A stretch of 64,000 bases of DNA from Oscillospiraceae bacterium (GCA_015063805.1 SVTK01000004.1:1-64000); one strand, 5' to 3'. Positions 34,393-44,103 are shown, counted from the first letter of the stretch. A program made the numbers and translations. The notes: a model not told the origin generated them from the sequence alone.

Positions 34393-35451
34393 GTGGCCGC
34401 CCGGAAAGAGCGGCCCGAGCTTCCGCCCATTCTCACCGATGCGGAGTTCCGCCGCGGTCTGAGCAAACCCGCACAGGGATACCTCTTCTTCGGGGAGGAG
34501 GATTACCTCAAGCTCCATGCCCTGGAGGCTGCGCGGCAGGCCATCTCTCCCGATCCCTCCTTCGCCGCCTTCAACGAGATCCGCATGGATGCCCTGGACT
34601 ACACCCCCGCCCGCCTGCTGGACGCCCTGGTCCCCCTGCCCATGATGCAGGAGCGGAAGCTGGTGAGCCTGGGCGGCTTCAACCTTGCCTCCCTGCGGGC
34701 CTCGGATGTCGACCGCTTCTGCGAAACGGTGGAGCTGCTGGCCGAGCATCCCCACAACTGCCTTATCGTCACCGTTCCCAACGAGGGGCTGGACACAGGC
34801 AATCTGCCCAAGAAGCCCTCCGAGCTGTTTCTGCGGCTGACCGAGGTGCTGACTCCCGTGCGGTTCAACCGCGTCCCCCCGGCGAAGCTGGCGGGCTGGG
34901 TCATCAAGCACTTCAACCACGGCGGGGTGAGCGCCTCTCCTGCCGTCGCGTCCTTCCTCATCGACTACTGCGGACGGGATATGTTTACCCTTGCCGCCGA
35001 GGCTGAGAAGCTATGCTGCTATGTGCTTGCCCACGGCCGCACCGAGGTCACCGAGGCCGATGTGCGGGAGGTAGCCTGCGCAGGGATGGAATACGATGCC
35101 TTTGCCCTGGGCAATGCCATCATGGAAGGGCGGCGGGCCGATGCCTTGGCAGCGCTGGCTGTCCTGCGCCACCGCCGGGCCGACCCCATTCTCCTCTTGG
35201 GCGAGATCATCCGCACCTGGAGCGATATGCTCAGCGTGCGCCTGCTCACCGCCGAGGGGAAAAGTGCCGAAGAAATCTACGCCCTCACCAAAATCCACAA
35301 CTTCAAGATCGGGCTCTACCGCAAAGCCGGGGCCATCATCGACGATACCCGCCTCCGCCGTGCCATCGCCCTCTGCGCCGAGGCTGATGCCCGGCTCAAA
35401 CAGTCCCCACAGGGCTACGCCGCCCTGGAGCGACTGATCTGCGCCCTTTGA
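34393..35451 (+). CDS. holA: DNA polymerase III delta subunit
   Basis: The delta subunit of the clamp loader opens the sliding clamp during replication. The 352-residue protein has the HolA N-terminal segment YLFFGEEDYLKLHALEAARQ and a central AAA-like domain. C-terminal helical repeats include the family's LLGEIIRTWSDMLSVRLL and NFKIGLYRKAG. The start is GTG with GGGGAG twelve bases before it, and it overlaps no other gene. It is the second gene of the operon. Confidence 0.88.
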   Translation: MAARKERPELPPILTDAEFRRGLSKPAQGYLFFGEEDYLKLHALEAARQAISPDPSFAAFNEIRMDALDYTPARLLDALVPLPMMQERKLVSLGGFNLASLRASDVDRFCETVELLAEHPHNCLIVTVPNEGLDTGNLPKKPSELFLRLTEVLTPVRFNRVPPAKLAGWVIKHFNHGGVSASPAVASFLIDYCGRDMFTLAAEAEKLCCYVLAHGRTEVTEADVREVACAGMEYDAFALGNAIMEGRRADALAALAVLRHRRADPILLLGEIIRTWSDMLSVRLLTAEGKSAEEIYALTKIHNFKIGLYRKAGAIIDDTRLRRAIALCAEADARLKQSPQGYAALERLICAL

Positions 35452-35476
35452 TCCGAACACGCCCGAAGGAGACACC

Positions 35477-36082
35477 ATGGACAAGCTGATCATCCCCTAC
35501 CCCGTAATCGTGGAGGGGAAATACGACCGGGAGACCCTCTCCCGCATCATCGATGCCCAGATCATCCGCACCGACGGATTCGGCATCTTCAACCGTGGGG
35601 AAAAGCTGGCCCTCATCCGCCGGCTGGCCGCCGAGACCCCCGTCATCGTCCTCACCGACTCGGACGGCGCGGGCAAGGTCATCCGCAGCTTCATTCACTC
35701 CGCTCTGCCCCCTGAGAAGATCATCGATCTCTATACGCCCGCCGTCATGGGCAAGGAAAAGCGCAAAAAAGCCCCCTCCAAGGCGGGCAGACTGGGGGTG
35801 GAAGGCTTTGACGCCGCCACCCTGCGCCCCCTCTTCGCCCCCTACGCCGATCCCGAGGCCGCCCGACGCGCCGCCGAGAATCCCCTCTCCAAGACCGACT
35901 TTTATCTGGACGGGCTTTCGGGGGGCGACAACAGCCAGGCGAAACGGGACACCCTTGCCGCGGCGTTTGCCCTCCCCCCGGGGATGTCCGCCGCCGCTCT
36001 GCTGGCCGCATTGCGGTGTGTGTGCAGTTATGCGGAGTACAAAGCGCACGTTGCACGGCTTTTTCCGTCTGCTGAAGCATAA
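35477..36082 (+). CDS. rnmV: Toprim-domain RNase M5-like protein
   Basis: A 201-residue Toprim nuclease resembling RNase M5, which finishes 5S rRNA maturation in Gram-positives. The Toprim motifs are IVEGKYDRETL (catalytic Glu) and LTDSDGAGKVIR (DxD). A C-terminal region of about 90 residues matches the RNase M5-associated domain (FYLDGLSGGDNSQAKRDTL). GAAGGAG precedes the ATG. It is the last gene of the DUF1934-holA-rnmV operon, and a terminator follows at once. Confidence 0.85.
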   Translation: MDKLIIPYPVIVEGKYDRETLSRIIDAQIIRTDGFGIFNRGEKLALIRRLAAETPVIVLTDSDGAGKVIRSFIHSALPPEKIIDLYTPAVMGKEKRKKAPSKAGRLGVEGFDAATLRPLFAPYADPEAARRAAENPLSKTDFYLDGLSGGDNSQAKRDTLAAAFALPPGMSAAALLAALRCVCSYAEYKAHVARLFPSAEA

Positions 36083-36094
36083 AACCTTTCCCGT

Positions 36095-36129
36095 ACCCGG
36101 AAGACGTCTGTCTTCCGGGTATTTTTTTT
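36095..36129 (+). terminator. Terminator after rnmV
   Basis: ACCCGGAAGAC, a short loop and GTCTTCCGGGT, followed by ATTTTTTTT. The remaining bases to the opp promoter are AT-rich and hold no gene. Confidence 0.93.
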
Positions 36130-36246
36130 GCATCTGTATACACCTGTTGCGCCGGGAAGCAGGTCCTTTATATATAAGGGTAAAAAAAGCAAATTTCTTT
36201 CTGATTTCGCCCGTTGTCAACTTCATAAATTCGTAATGTAAAGTCC

Positions 36247-36258
36247 ACAATTAATTGT
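36247..36258. promoter_or_regulatory. Candidate operator palindromes of the opp operon
   Basis: ACAATTAATTGT, a perfect 12-base palindrome, lies ten bases before the -35 box. Related ACAATT sequences recur in the leader, as CACAATT (36329-36335) paired with AATTGTG (36352-36358), and ACAATTGT (36350-36357). Confidence 0.4.
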
Positions 36259-36267
36259 AAAAGTTGG

Positions 36268-36296
36268 TTGACAAGCCGATTTTTATGTGATATAAT
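36268..36296 (+). promoter_or_regulatory. Promoter of the opp operon
   Basis: A perfect TTGACA (36268-36273), 17 bases and TATAAT (36291-36296) with extended TG. The -10 region TGTGATATAAT is identical to that of the main pyr promoter. The leader is about 115 bases. Confidence 0.93.
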
Positions 36297-36417
36297 TAAC
36301 TTATCCATATATTCGCGAGGCTTTTTTGCACAATTTTACGGGTTCTGGTACAATTGTGAAGGAAAATGTCTTGCGAATAATGAGACAAAATTTTTCACAA
36401 TGGAGGAAAAAAACATC

Positions 36418-38946
36418 ATGAGCAAGAACCTCAGATCCATTCTCTCGATGGTTTTGTGCTTGGTGCTTGTTGCGGCAACGTTTGTTGGCTGCGGCGGTGG
36501 GGTTAAGCATGCTGACCTCAAGCAGGCAGAGTACAACACGACCACACAAACCATGCCCAGTAACTGGAATGAGTTCACCTACGCGGACAACAATGATACT
36601 CAGATTATGAGTTACATTGGCTCTTCCTTCTTCGAATACGACTACAAGTTCGAGAATGATGAGAAGTTCAACAAGGACGGCACCATCAACAAGGCAGCTC
36701 TTGTTCCCGGCGCGTACACCACCAACTACTCTGCAGCAACCAAGCTCGAGGACGTTACCTCGACCGTTGATGCTAAGTGGGGTTACACCGACGAACAGAA
36801 GGCAGAGGGCGGCTACGCTTGGAAGATCACCCTTCGCGACGACCTTAAGTGGGATGACGGCACCGCCATCACCGCAGCTGACTTCGAGTGGTCCATGCAG
36901 CAGCTGCTCGACCCCGCTTTCATGAACTTCCGTGCAAACACCTACTACGACACCCTGATGATCAAGAACTCTAAGGTATACTTCTTCCAGAACCAGGAAG
37001 GCACCTATGAGACCATCGGCAGCCAGGGCTTCGAGTCCCTGAAGGTCGCTGTTGACTCCGGCAAGACCGTATACGCCAACGCATGGAACATGTGGGGCGC
37101 TGCAGGCTACAAGGATGCCAACGGCAACGAGTGCCCTGAGTGGGTTGCAATCACCGACGAGACCGTTTACTCCAGCGCTGACGGCACCGATTCCGTTTCC
37201 GGTAAGATGCTGTACGACGGCTATGCAAATTATCTGGAGCCCGGTACCGGCTACGATGCAGCTGTTTACGTAGAGAACACCGTCCGCGACGTTAAGTGGG
37301 AAGATGTTGGTATCTACGCTGTTGAGGGTGAGAACGCTATCGTTCTCTGCCTTGACAAGGCTTACTCCTTCCTGAAGGAAGACGGCAGCCTCTCTGTTTG
37401 GGCTCCCTACTACTTCTCCAGCCTCCCTGTTGTTCACAAGGCTAAGTACGAGGCTTCCAAGATTGCTCCCGCTGACGGTGCAACCCTTTGGACCTCTAAC
37501 TACAACTCTTCTCTCGAGACCACCGCTAGCTGGGGTCCCTACAAGCTCGCTGAGTTTGAGGCAGGCTCTCACTACAAGCTCGTGAAGAACGAGTACTGGT
37601 ACGGTTGGAACCTCGACCAGTACGCAAACCAGTACAACATCAGCGCCATCAACTGCCGCAAGGTTGAAGAGTTCGCCACCAGATGGATGGGCTTCCTGAA
37701 CGGTTCTTACGACGATGCAGAGCTCCAGACCGAGAACGTAGGTGAGTACCTCGACTCCAAGTACGTTTACTTCACCTCCACCTCTACCGGTACCTTCGGT
37801 ATGCAGCTGTACTCCAACCTCAGCACCCTGAAGAACAGCGAAAACAACAACGGTATCCTCGCAATCCAGGAATTCAGACATGCGCTGAACCTTGGCCTGA
37901 ACAGAAGCGACATCGTTGAGAAGATCTGGCCCGGTTCTGCAGTTCCTTGCTTCGGTCTGCTGAACGTTGCTTACTACTATGACATCGAGAACTCTCCTGA
38001 GCTGGCAGACGGCGGTCAGTACCGCAACGCTACCATCGCTAAGGAAGGTATCCTCCGCGCTTACGGCTTCGAGCAGAACGCTGACGGCAAGTGGTCCAGC
38101 GGCGATCTGAAGGATCTCTCCACCGACGATGCTTACGAGGCTCTCACCGGCTACAACCCTGTTGTTGCTAAGGAAAAGATGAAGGCTGCCATCGACATCC
38201 TCCTCGCTAACCCCGAAGAGTATGGCTACGATGCTACCAAGAACATCACCCTCGTTTACGGTTCCTCCGTTGACAACGACAAGCAGAGATTCCGCGCTAA
38301 CTACCTCCAGGAAGTGATCGACGGTCTGACCGCCGGCACCGCTCTGGAAGACAAGATCGACGTTGTATTTGACGCATCTGCAGGTGCTCAGTGGGCAGAG
38401 GCTTTCCGTACCGGTAAGACCCAGATCGGTTTCGGTTACGGCTTCTCCGGCAACGCGTTCAACCCCTTCGATATCGTTGGCGCATTCGTTAACCCCGAGG
38501 ACGATCTCAACTACCATATGTACTGGGATACCTCCGCTATTGATATGACTCTCACCATGCCCGCAGGCGATTATGCAGGCGCTGGCGAGACCATCACCAT
38601 GAGCGTTCAGAACTGGTTCTACTGCCTGAACGGTCTGGCAGAGAGCGAGAAGCAGGCTAAGACCTACAACTGGGGCGAAGGCTTCGCACCTGTTGAGGCT
38701 CGTCTGATGATCCTCTCCGCTCTTGAGGAGCTCACCATTAAGGAATCCCGTTCTGTCATGCTCATCGCTGACGGCGGCGGATCCTTCCTTGGCGCTAAGT
38801 TCTCTTACTTCTCCGAGGACGAGCACACCTTCATGGGCTTCGGTGGCATCCGTTACATGGAAGTAAACTACACCGACGCTGAGTGGGCTGAGTTTGTTGC
38901 TGCAAACAACAACGACCTCTCCGCAGAGTACAAGAAGTCCGAGTAA
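36418..38946 (+). CDS. Large oligopeptide-type ABC substrate-binding lipoprotein
   Basis: An 842-residue solute-binding protein of the SBP_bac_5 (OppA/DppA) family, anchored outside the membrane. It has a signal peptide with lipobox FVGC (Cys about residue 25). Family segments include WKITLRDDLKWDDGTAITAADF, AYYDIENSPEL and GWNLDQYANQYN. The usual size is 500-600 residues. The extra length includes a stretch of about 90 residues between LMIKNSKVYF and the VGIYAVEGENAIVLCL strand, and more in the second half. GGAGG before the ATG at 36418 and the signal peptide choose this start over the longer open frame. Codon bias is strong, suggesting abundance. Confidence 0.9.
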   Translation: MSKNLRSILSMVLCLVLVAATFVGCGGGVKHADLKQAEYNTTTQTMPSNWNEFTYADNNDTQIMSYIGSSFFEYDYKFENDEKFNKDGTINKAALVPGAYTTNYSAATKLEDVTSTVDAKWGYTDEQKAEGGYAWKITLRDDLKWDDGTAITAADFEWSMQQLLDPAFMNFRANTYYDTLMIKNSKVYFFQNQEGTYETIGSQGFESLKVAVDSGKTVYANAWNMWGAAGYKDANGNECPEWVAITDETVYSSADGTDSVSGKMLYDGYANYLEPGTGYDAAVYVENTVRDVKWEDVGIYAVEGENAIVLCLDKAYSFLKEDGSLSVWAPYYFSSLPVVHKAKYEASKIAPADGATLWTSNYNSSLETTASWGPYKLAEFEAGSHYKLVKNEYWYGWNLDQYANQYNISAINCRKVEEFATRWMGFLNGSYDDAELQTENVGEYLDSKYVYFTSTSTGTFGMQLYSNLSTLKNSENNNGILAIQEFRHALNLGLNRSDIVEKIWPGSAVPCFGLLNVAYYYDIENSPELADGGQYRNATIAKEGILRAYGFEQNADGKWSSGDLKDLSTDDAYEALTGYNPVVAKEKMKAAIDILLANPEEYGYDATKNITLVYGSSVDNDKQRFRANYLQEVIDGLTAGTALEDKIDVVFDASAGAQWAEAFRTGKTQIGFGYGFSGNAFNPFDIVGAFVNPEDDLNYHMYWDTSAIDMTLTMPAGDYAGAGETITMSVQNWFYCLNGLAESEKQAKTYNWGEGFAPVEARLMILSALEELTIKESRSVMLIADGGGSFLGAKFSYFSEDEHTFMGFGGIRYMEVNYTDAEWAEFVAANNNDLSAEYKKSE

Positions 38947-38990
38947 TTTCAGGCAACTGATTACCCAGACAATTTAGATTAACGCAAACG

Positions 38991-39014
38991 GCGGTGAGCC
39001 AATGTGCTCACCGC
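38991..39014 (+). promoter_or_regulatory. Hairpin after the binding-protein gene; content of the 347-base gap
   Basis: GCGGTGAGC, a six-base loop and GCTCACCGC form a stem 44 bases after the stop, without an immediate T-run (TTTTTTG comes 20 bases later). It probably limits read-through so that the binding protein outnumbers the permease. The rest of 38947-39293 is AT-rich with weaker hairpins (CATCGG/CCGATG at 39120-39139, GCCA/TGGC near 39185) and no gene. Confidence 0.65.
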
Positions 39015-39293
39015 TAGTTTGCCGTTTATACGTTTTTTGAAAGTCAAACAAATAAGCGAACAAATCCCCGAATTTCCACATTGCAAGACAAAACAGTTAC
39101 CAAAACCAACAAATTCAAACCATCGGTTTAATTGCCGATGAAAAAGAAATACTATTGACCGAGGAAAATTCGATCAATCCAAACGCCAGTTTTGGCAGTG
39201 CGCAGCTTCAGCGCGCACAAGTCCACGCAAGCAACTCATTTCTAGGCTCGAACACAATGAATTGGAAAACAACAAAACAGAGGAGAAAAACCT

Positions 39294-40301
39294 ATGTATA
39301 TGTTTAAATATGTGTCGAAGCGCTTGGGCTTGATGTTATTCACATTTTTCATCATTTTCACGATGTGCTTTGTGTTGATCAAGCTTCTGCCTATCCCCAC
39401 GAATGCTCTCCCGGGTCAGGACCCTGAGATCGTGATGAAAACCCTCGAGGGAAGAGGTTGGATTACCAACATTCGAGAGGGCGAAAACGGTGTATGGTAC
39501 TATGACCGTGTTCCGATCTTTATTCAGTTCGGAACCTATATCAAGAGAATCGTGACCCAGGGCGACTTCGGTATTGTCACCACCTACGGCGAGTATATGA
39601 ACATGAACATCTGGCAGGTATTCGTCAGCCATCTCCCGCCCACAATCCTGATCAACATTTATTCCACCCTGATTGGCGTGCCGATCGGCCTTGCTCTGGG
39701 TATTTTGGCCGCGCTGAAAAAGAACAAGTGGCAGGACCAGGTCATCAACATTTTCATTATTTTGCTGATCTCGGTTCCCTCCATCGTATTGGCTCTGATG
39801 ATCCAGTACGTATTCTGCTTCAAGCTCGGCTGGTTCCCGTTGACCATGTCAACCAGCGACGAATACTTCACCTGGGAAGTCTTCCGCTCCATGCTTCCCG
39901 CAGTCTTTGCACTTTGCCTGGGCTCCATTGCCGGTTATGCACGTTATACCCGTGCCGAGCTCTCCGAGGTGCTTACCGGCGAGTTTATGCTTCTGGCGAG
40001 AACCAAGGGCCTTACCAAGAAGCAGGCCATCCTTCACCATGCCATGCGCAACTCCATGGTCGTAATCTTCCCCTCCATACTTAGTGAGTTTATCTCGGTG
40101 CTTTCGGGATCGCTGATTATCGAGAAAATGTTTGGAATCAACGGCGTTGGCGGACTTTACCTCAACTCCATCACCTTCCAGGATTATGACTTCTTTATGT
40201 TGCTGTCGGGCTTCTATACCCTGGTAAGCCTTACGGCAGGTATCGTGATCGATATCAGCTACGGCTTCATTGACCCGAGAATCAGAATGGGGGCTAAGTA
40301 A
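39294..40301 (+). CDS. Oligopeptide ABC transporter permease, OppB type
   Basis: A 335-residue inner-membrane permease of the OppB/DppB family. It has a first helix at about residues 10-30, a large extracytoplasmic loop and five more helices. The cytoplasmic EAA loop for ATPase contact reads YTRAELSEVLTGEFMLLARTKGLTKKQAILHHAMRNS. Normal length for OppB is 305-340. GAGGAG precedes the ATG. It follows the binding-protein gene after a 347-base gap with hairpins, and it is the least altered member of this transport operon. Confidence 0.92.
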   Translation: MYMFKYVSKRLGLMLFTFFIIFTMCFVLIKLLPIPTNALPGQDPEIVMKTLEGRGWITNIREGENGVWYYDRVPIFIQFGTYIKRIVTQGDFGIVTTYGEYMNMNIWQVFVSHLPPTILINIYSTLIGVPIGLALGILAALKKNKWQDQVINIFIILLISVPSIVLALMIQYVFCFKLGWFPLTMSTSDEYFTWEVFRSMLPAVFALCLGSIAGYARYTRAELSEVLTGEFMLLARTKGLTKKQAILHHAMRNSMVVIFPSILSEFISVLSGSLIIEKMFGINGVGGLYLNSITFQDYDFFMLLSGFYTLVSLTAGIVIDISYGFIDPRIRMGAK

Positions 40302-40303
40302 TT

Positions 40304-41878
40304 ATGGATATCAATAACATCCCCGCGGAAAAGTTTCAGTTTGCCACAAGAACCGATTTGTATCATGACAGCAAATTCGAAACCAAGCCTGTAAGTTATT
40401 TTCAGGGTGCATTCCGCCGCTTCTGTAAGAATAAGGGAGCGGTTGTTGGTGGTGTGGTGATTGCTGTACTGGTGCTTTTTGCCATTATTGCGCCCTTTTT
40501 CACCCCCTTCCAGCCTGCGTATTATGACATGGTGTATGCATACGTAACCCCCAAGACCAACTTGTTTGCCAACAGCAACATTGACTTCTGGGACGGATGC
40601 AGAGAAAAGAATACCAGTAAAATCGGTTATCTCAAGGATCTCGCCCTTGCAAAGGAAACGGGCAGAGAGGTAATCAAAAACGGCGAGTATACCATCAGCG
40701 AAGACGGTTCCAATTATTCCTACCGTTACGACACCTATTACGGTGTGGGCTTTGGTAAGTATAAGATCATCTCTCCGGAAGAGTATAACGACATTCAGAG
40801 ATATCAGAACGAAACGGGCAGACAGGTGCTCTATCCTGTGGTCAAGTTCTCCGACAGACCTACCCTGGAGAAGAACAAGTACGATGCCAACATCTACTAC
40901 AAGTTGGAAAACGCCAATGCATCCACCGTTCGCCCCAAGCTGGACAAGAACGGTGAGATCATCCCCAACTACTGGAAATATGAGGCCAGCGAATTCGGCG
41001 GTCTCATGGCAGAATACGACTCCCTCAGAATCGAAGGCGAGAACGGTATTGAGGAAGACGGCAAGCAGTATTACTACGTTTACGGACGTAAGGTTGACGG
41101 CGGTATTGAGGTAAGAGCAGAATACTACGAATACTATATTTACCAGCACAACGAGGTACTGAAGGACGGCATCAAGGAGCCGCTCTTCCTGTTCGGCACC
41201 ACCCAGACGGGTAAGGATATCTTCGCCTGCCTTGCATACGGCGCAAGATTCTCCTTCATTTTTGCAACGGTTGTTGCCATCGCAAACTTCATTGTCGGTG
41301 TGATTTGGGGCTCTATTTCCGGTTACTTCGGCGGTAAGATCGACCTCTTCATGGAGAGAATTGCCGAGATACTGGGTGCTATTCCTACCATCATCGTGAT
41401 TACGCTTCTGAAATACCACATGGGCACAGCAAGCCAGGTGCTCGTCTTGTTCATCGCATTCTTCCTGACCGGATGGATCGGTATGGCAGGAAGAACGCGT
41501 ATGCAGTTCTACCGCTTCAAGAATCAGGAATACGTTTTGGCAGCAAGAACGCTGGGGGCCCGGGATGCGAGAATTATGTTCAAGCATATCTTCCCCAACG
41601 GCCTTGGCACCATCGTAACGAGCTTTGCTCTGGTCATTCCCGGCATGATCTATTCGGAGACCAGCTTTACCTACCTGGGTATTATCAACCTCGAAGCGGG
41701 AAACATCACCAGTGTCGGTACGCTTATCGCAGCAGGGCAGCAGTCCATTATGGCAAACGCCGGATATGTGGCATTCTTCCCCTGTATGTTCCTGGTCCTT
41801 ATGATGCTCAGTTTCAACTTGTTCGGCAACGGCTTGCGCGATGCGTTTAATCCGTCGCTGAGAGGAACGGAGGATTAA
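40304..41878 (+). CDS. Oligopeptide ABC transporter permease, OppC type, with a large external insertion
   Basis: A 524-residue OppC-family permease, where 280-310 is usual. The first helix is at about residues 46-66. The family's FGTTQTGKDIFACLAYGARFS segment, normally 30 or so residues later, appears only near residue 295. About 190-215 extra residues, rich in Tyr, Asn, Glu and Lys, therefore sit in the first extracytoplasmic loop. The remaining five helices and the EAA loop (MQFYRFKNQEYVLAARTLGARD) are normal. It starts two bases after the OppB stop. Confidence 0.9.
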   Translation: MDINNIPAEKFQFATRTDLYHDSKFETKPVSYFQGAFRRFCKNKGAVVGGVVIAVLVLFAIIAPFFTPFQPAYYDMVYAYVTPKTNLFANSNIDFWDGCREKNTSKIGYLKDLALAKETGREVIKNGEYTISEDGSNYSYRYDTYYGVGFGKYKIISPEEYNDIQRYQNETGRQVLYPVVKFSDRPTLEKNKYDANIYYKLENANASTVRPKLDKNGEIIPNYWKYEASEFGGLMAEYDSLRIEGENGIEEDGKQYYYVYGRKVDGGIEVRAEYYEYYIYQHNEVLKDGIKEPLFLFGTTQTGKDIFACLAYGARFSFIFATVVAIANFIVGVIWGSISGYFGGKIDLFMERIAEILGAIPTIIVITLLKYHMGTASQVLVLFIAFFLTGWIGMAGRTRMQFYRFKNQEYVLAARTLGARDARIMFKHIFPNGLGTIVTSFALVIPGMIYSETSFTYLGIINLEAGNITSVGTLIAAGQQSIMANAGYVAFFPCMFLVLMMLSFNLFGNGLRDAFNPSLRGTED

Positions 41879-41880
41879 GC

Positions 41881-44103
41881 ATGAATAAAGAAATCAAATT
41901 ATCGGTAAACAATCTTAAGGTCTCCTTCCGTACAGATGCCGGTAAGGTTCAGGCAGTGCGCGACATCTCCTTCGACCTTTACAAGGGCGAGACCCTCGCC
42001 ATTGTTGGAGAATCCGGTTCGGGTAAGTCGGTTACCTCCAAAGCCATCATGGGTATTTCCGCTGGCAACTCCATCTATGAGGGCGGCGAGATCCTTTATG
42101 ACGGACAAGACCTGGTGCGTATCCCCGAGGAAGAGATGCACAAGCTCCGCGGCGACAAAATCGCCATGATCTTCCAGGATCCTCTGTCCGCGCTTAACCC
42201 CATCATGCGAATCGGTAAGCAGATCACCGAGGCCATGCTTCTCAAAAACAAGGCAAACCGCAAGGAAGGCCGTGTGACCTTTAACAAAATGCTGGCGGAA
42301 CTGTCCGAGATGATGAAGAAGGCCCTCGCCGAGACGCCCAATGTCGGCATTTCCGTTTCGGATGTTGAGAAGTATATCAAAACCTTTGATGACTTCAATA
42401 TTCAGGCGATTAAGCTGGAGAACAGCTACAACGCAGCCCGCACAGCAGCCGAGGAAATGATTGCCGTCATCGAGGACCTGCTTTTCCTCACGGAGAAAAA
42501 GCAGAAGGTCGATGTGGTGGCAACCCTTAATCTCATCGGACGCAGACTCGAGGAAATTGACGACAAGTACTTCGTCTCGAAGTACGCAGAAACCCTGAAG
42601 GCACACGCAGCAGCCCTGAAAAAAGTTCTGCGTGCAGAGCGCAAAAAGGTGAATTTCGTCAAGAAGATTGTCAGTTCGCGTACGTCCAAAAACGAGGCCT
42701 CCCCTGAAACGGTTGAAGTACTCGAGGCACTCAAGAGTACCGCGGGGGAAATGCTTGAGCAGCCCCAGTACAACTTCTTCAGAATCGGGTATTACGTATA
42801 CAAGCATCCCGAGTCCGATCTCAGCCAGATGCCTGCGGACGAAGCGAACGAAATCGCAGGTAAGTTCCTCGATGAGGACTTCATGCTTTCCTTCATTGCC
42901 CTCGAGAAGATCGCAGTGCAGTATTCCTTTGACAAAACCCTGGAAAACAAGAAGGCCGCAATCGAGGCCCTGGAGAATGCGATCAACTTCTTCAGAGCAG
43001 GAACGTTCTCCGCGCAGGAAGCGGATGCAGCCTGCAAGAACGTAAACAAGAGCGTTCTCGCAGCCATCGACCCCCTTGCTGTGGTCAAGGATAACGTGGC
43101 TTACACCTTCGGCGGAGCACTCCAGAGAGAAGTGGAAAAGTATTTCTTCTACCTGAAGAACAATCCCAAGGAAGAGGCCCGCTTTGCACGTCAGACTGCG
43201 CAGAAAGAGGCTCTGCTGGCAAAGGGCAAGACGGTTGACTGGCAGGTCGTTCCCAAGTCAGTGATTGAGCCTGCAGTACAGATCGAGACGATTGTTTCGG
43301 TTCTCACCCGTGTCATGAACAAATTCAAGACGGATGTCGAGAGCGCAGACAGCTTTAACGCCGATCGGCGCTGCGTAGAGATCATCGATTATCTCAAGGA
43401 AAAAGCTTCCCAGGTAGTTTATACCCTGACCAAGCGCATTGCCAAGGAAAAGGCAATCAAGCTCATGGAAGAGGTCGGTATTCCTGAGGCGAGAATGCGT
43501 TACAGACAGTATCCCTTTGAGTTTTCGGGCGGTATGCGCCAGCGCATTGTCATTGCAATCGCGCTTTCGGCCAACCCCGACATCCTCATTTGCGACGAGC
43601 CCACCACGGCACTTGACGTGACCATCCAGGCGCAGATCCTCGAGCTGATCAACCGACTCAAGCGCGAACACAACCTGTCGATTATCTTTATCACCCATGA
43701 CCTTGGCGTTGTGGCCAACATGGCGGACAGAATTGCGGTAATGTATGCGGGCAAGATCGTAGAATATGGCACGGCGGAAGAGGTATTCTATAATCCTCAG
43801 CATCCCTACACCTGGGCTCTGCTCTCCTCCATGCCTGACCTTGACACAAACGAGAAGTTGGATGCGATCCCCGGCACACCTCCGAATATGATTTATCCCC
43901 CTGTGGGAGATGCGTTTGCTGAGCGAAACAAGTACGCAATGGAGATTGACTTTGAGATGCAGCCTCCCATGTATGAGGTTTCCCCCACACACTTCGCTGC
44001 AACCTGGCTGCTCCATCCCAACGCACCCAAGGTGGAAATCCCCAAGATTATTACCGAGCGTATCCGGCGAATGAAAGAAAGAGGAGGCAACCATGGAGAA
44101 TAA
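41881..44103 (+). CDS. OppD-type ABC ATPase with a 390-residue insertion
   Basis: A 740-residue ATPase, where 320-360 is usual. Walker A GESGSGKS is at about residue 42 and the Q-loop FQDPLSALNP at about 97. The signature FSGGMRQRI comes only at about residue 547, where some 55-60 residues would normally separate the two. Walker B LICDEPTTALD, the H-loop FITHDLGVV and the C-terminal OppD/F extension follow normally. The inserted block, about residues 120-515, is helical, Lys/Glu/Ala rich and has no motif I know. The gene is intact, with no stop or frameshift. It overlaps the next ATPase gene by 11 bases. Confidence 0.92.
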   Translation: MNKEIKLSVNNLKVSFRTDAGKVQAVRDISFDLYKGETLAIVGESGSGKSVTSKAIMGISAGNSIYEGGEILYDGQDLVRIPEEEMHKLRGDKIAMIFQDPLSALNPIMRIGKQITEAMLLKNKANRKEGRVTFNKMLAELSEMMKKALAETPNVGISVSDVEKYIKTFDDFNIQAIKLENSYNAARTAAEEMIAVIEDLLFLTEKKQKVDVVATLNLIGRRLEEIDDKYFVSKYAETLKAHAAALKKVLRAERKKVNFVKKIVSSRTSKNEASPETVEVLEALKSTAGEMLEQPQYNFFRIGYYVYKHPESDLSQMPADEANEIAGKFLDEDFMLSFIALEKIAVQYSFDKTLENKKAAIEALENAINFFRAGTFSAQEADAACKNVNKSVLAAIDPLAVVKDNVAYTFGGALQREVEKYFFYLKNNPKEEARFARQTAQKEALLAKGKTVDWQVVPKSVIEPAVQIETIVSVLTRVMNKFKTDVESADSFNADRRCVEIIDYLKEKASQVVYTLTKRIAKEKAIKLMEEVGIPEARMRYRQYPFEFSGGMRQRIVIAIALSANPDILICDEPTTALDVTIQAQILELINRLKREHNLSIIFITHDLGVVANMADRIAVMYAGKIVEYGTAEEVFYNPQHPYTWALLSSMPDLDTNEKLDAIPGTPPNMIYPPVGDAFAERNKYAMEIDFEMQPPMYEVSPTHFAATWLLHPNAPKVEIPKIITERIRRMKERGGNHGE

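Noticed and set aside
36301-38826. An 841-residue open frame opposite the binding-protein gene
   Set aside because: It is the shadow of a highly biased coding sequence and has no start signal.
38947-39293. A structured RNA or small gene in the 347-base gap of the opp operon
   Set aside because: Only one good hairpin and weak ones are seen. No known riboswitch pattern or coding frame with a ribosome site is present.
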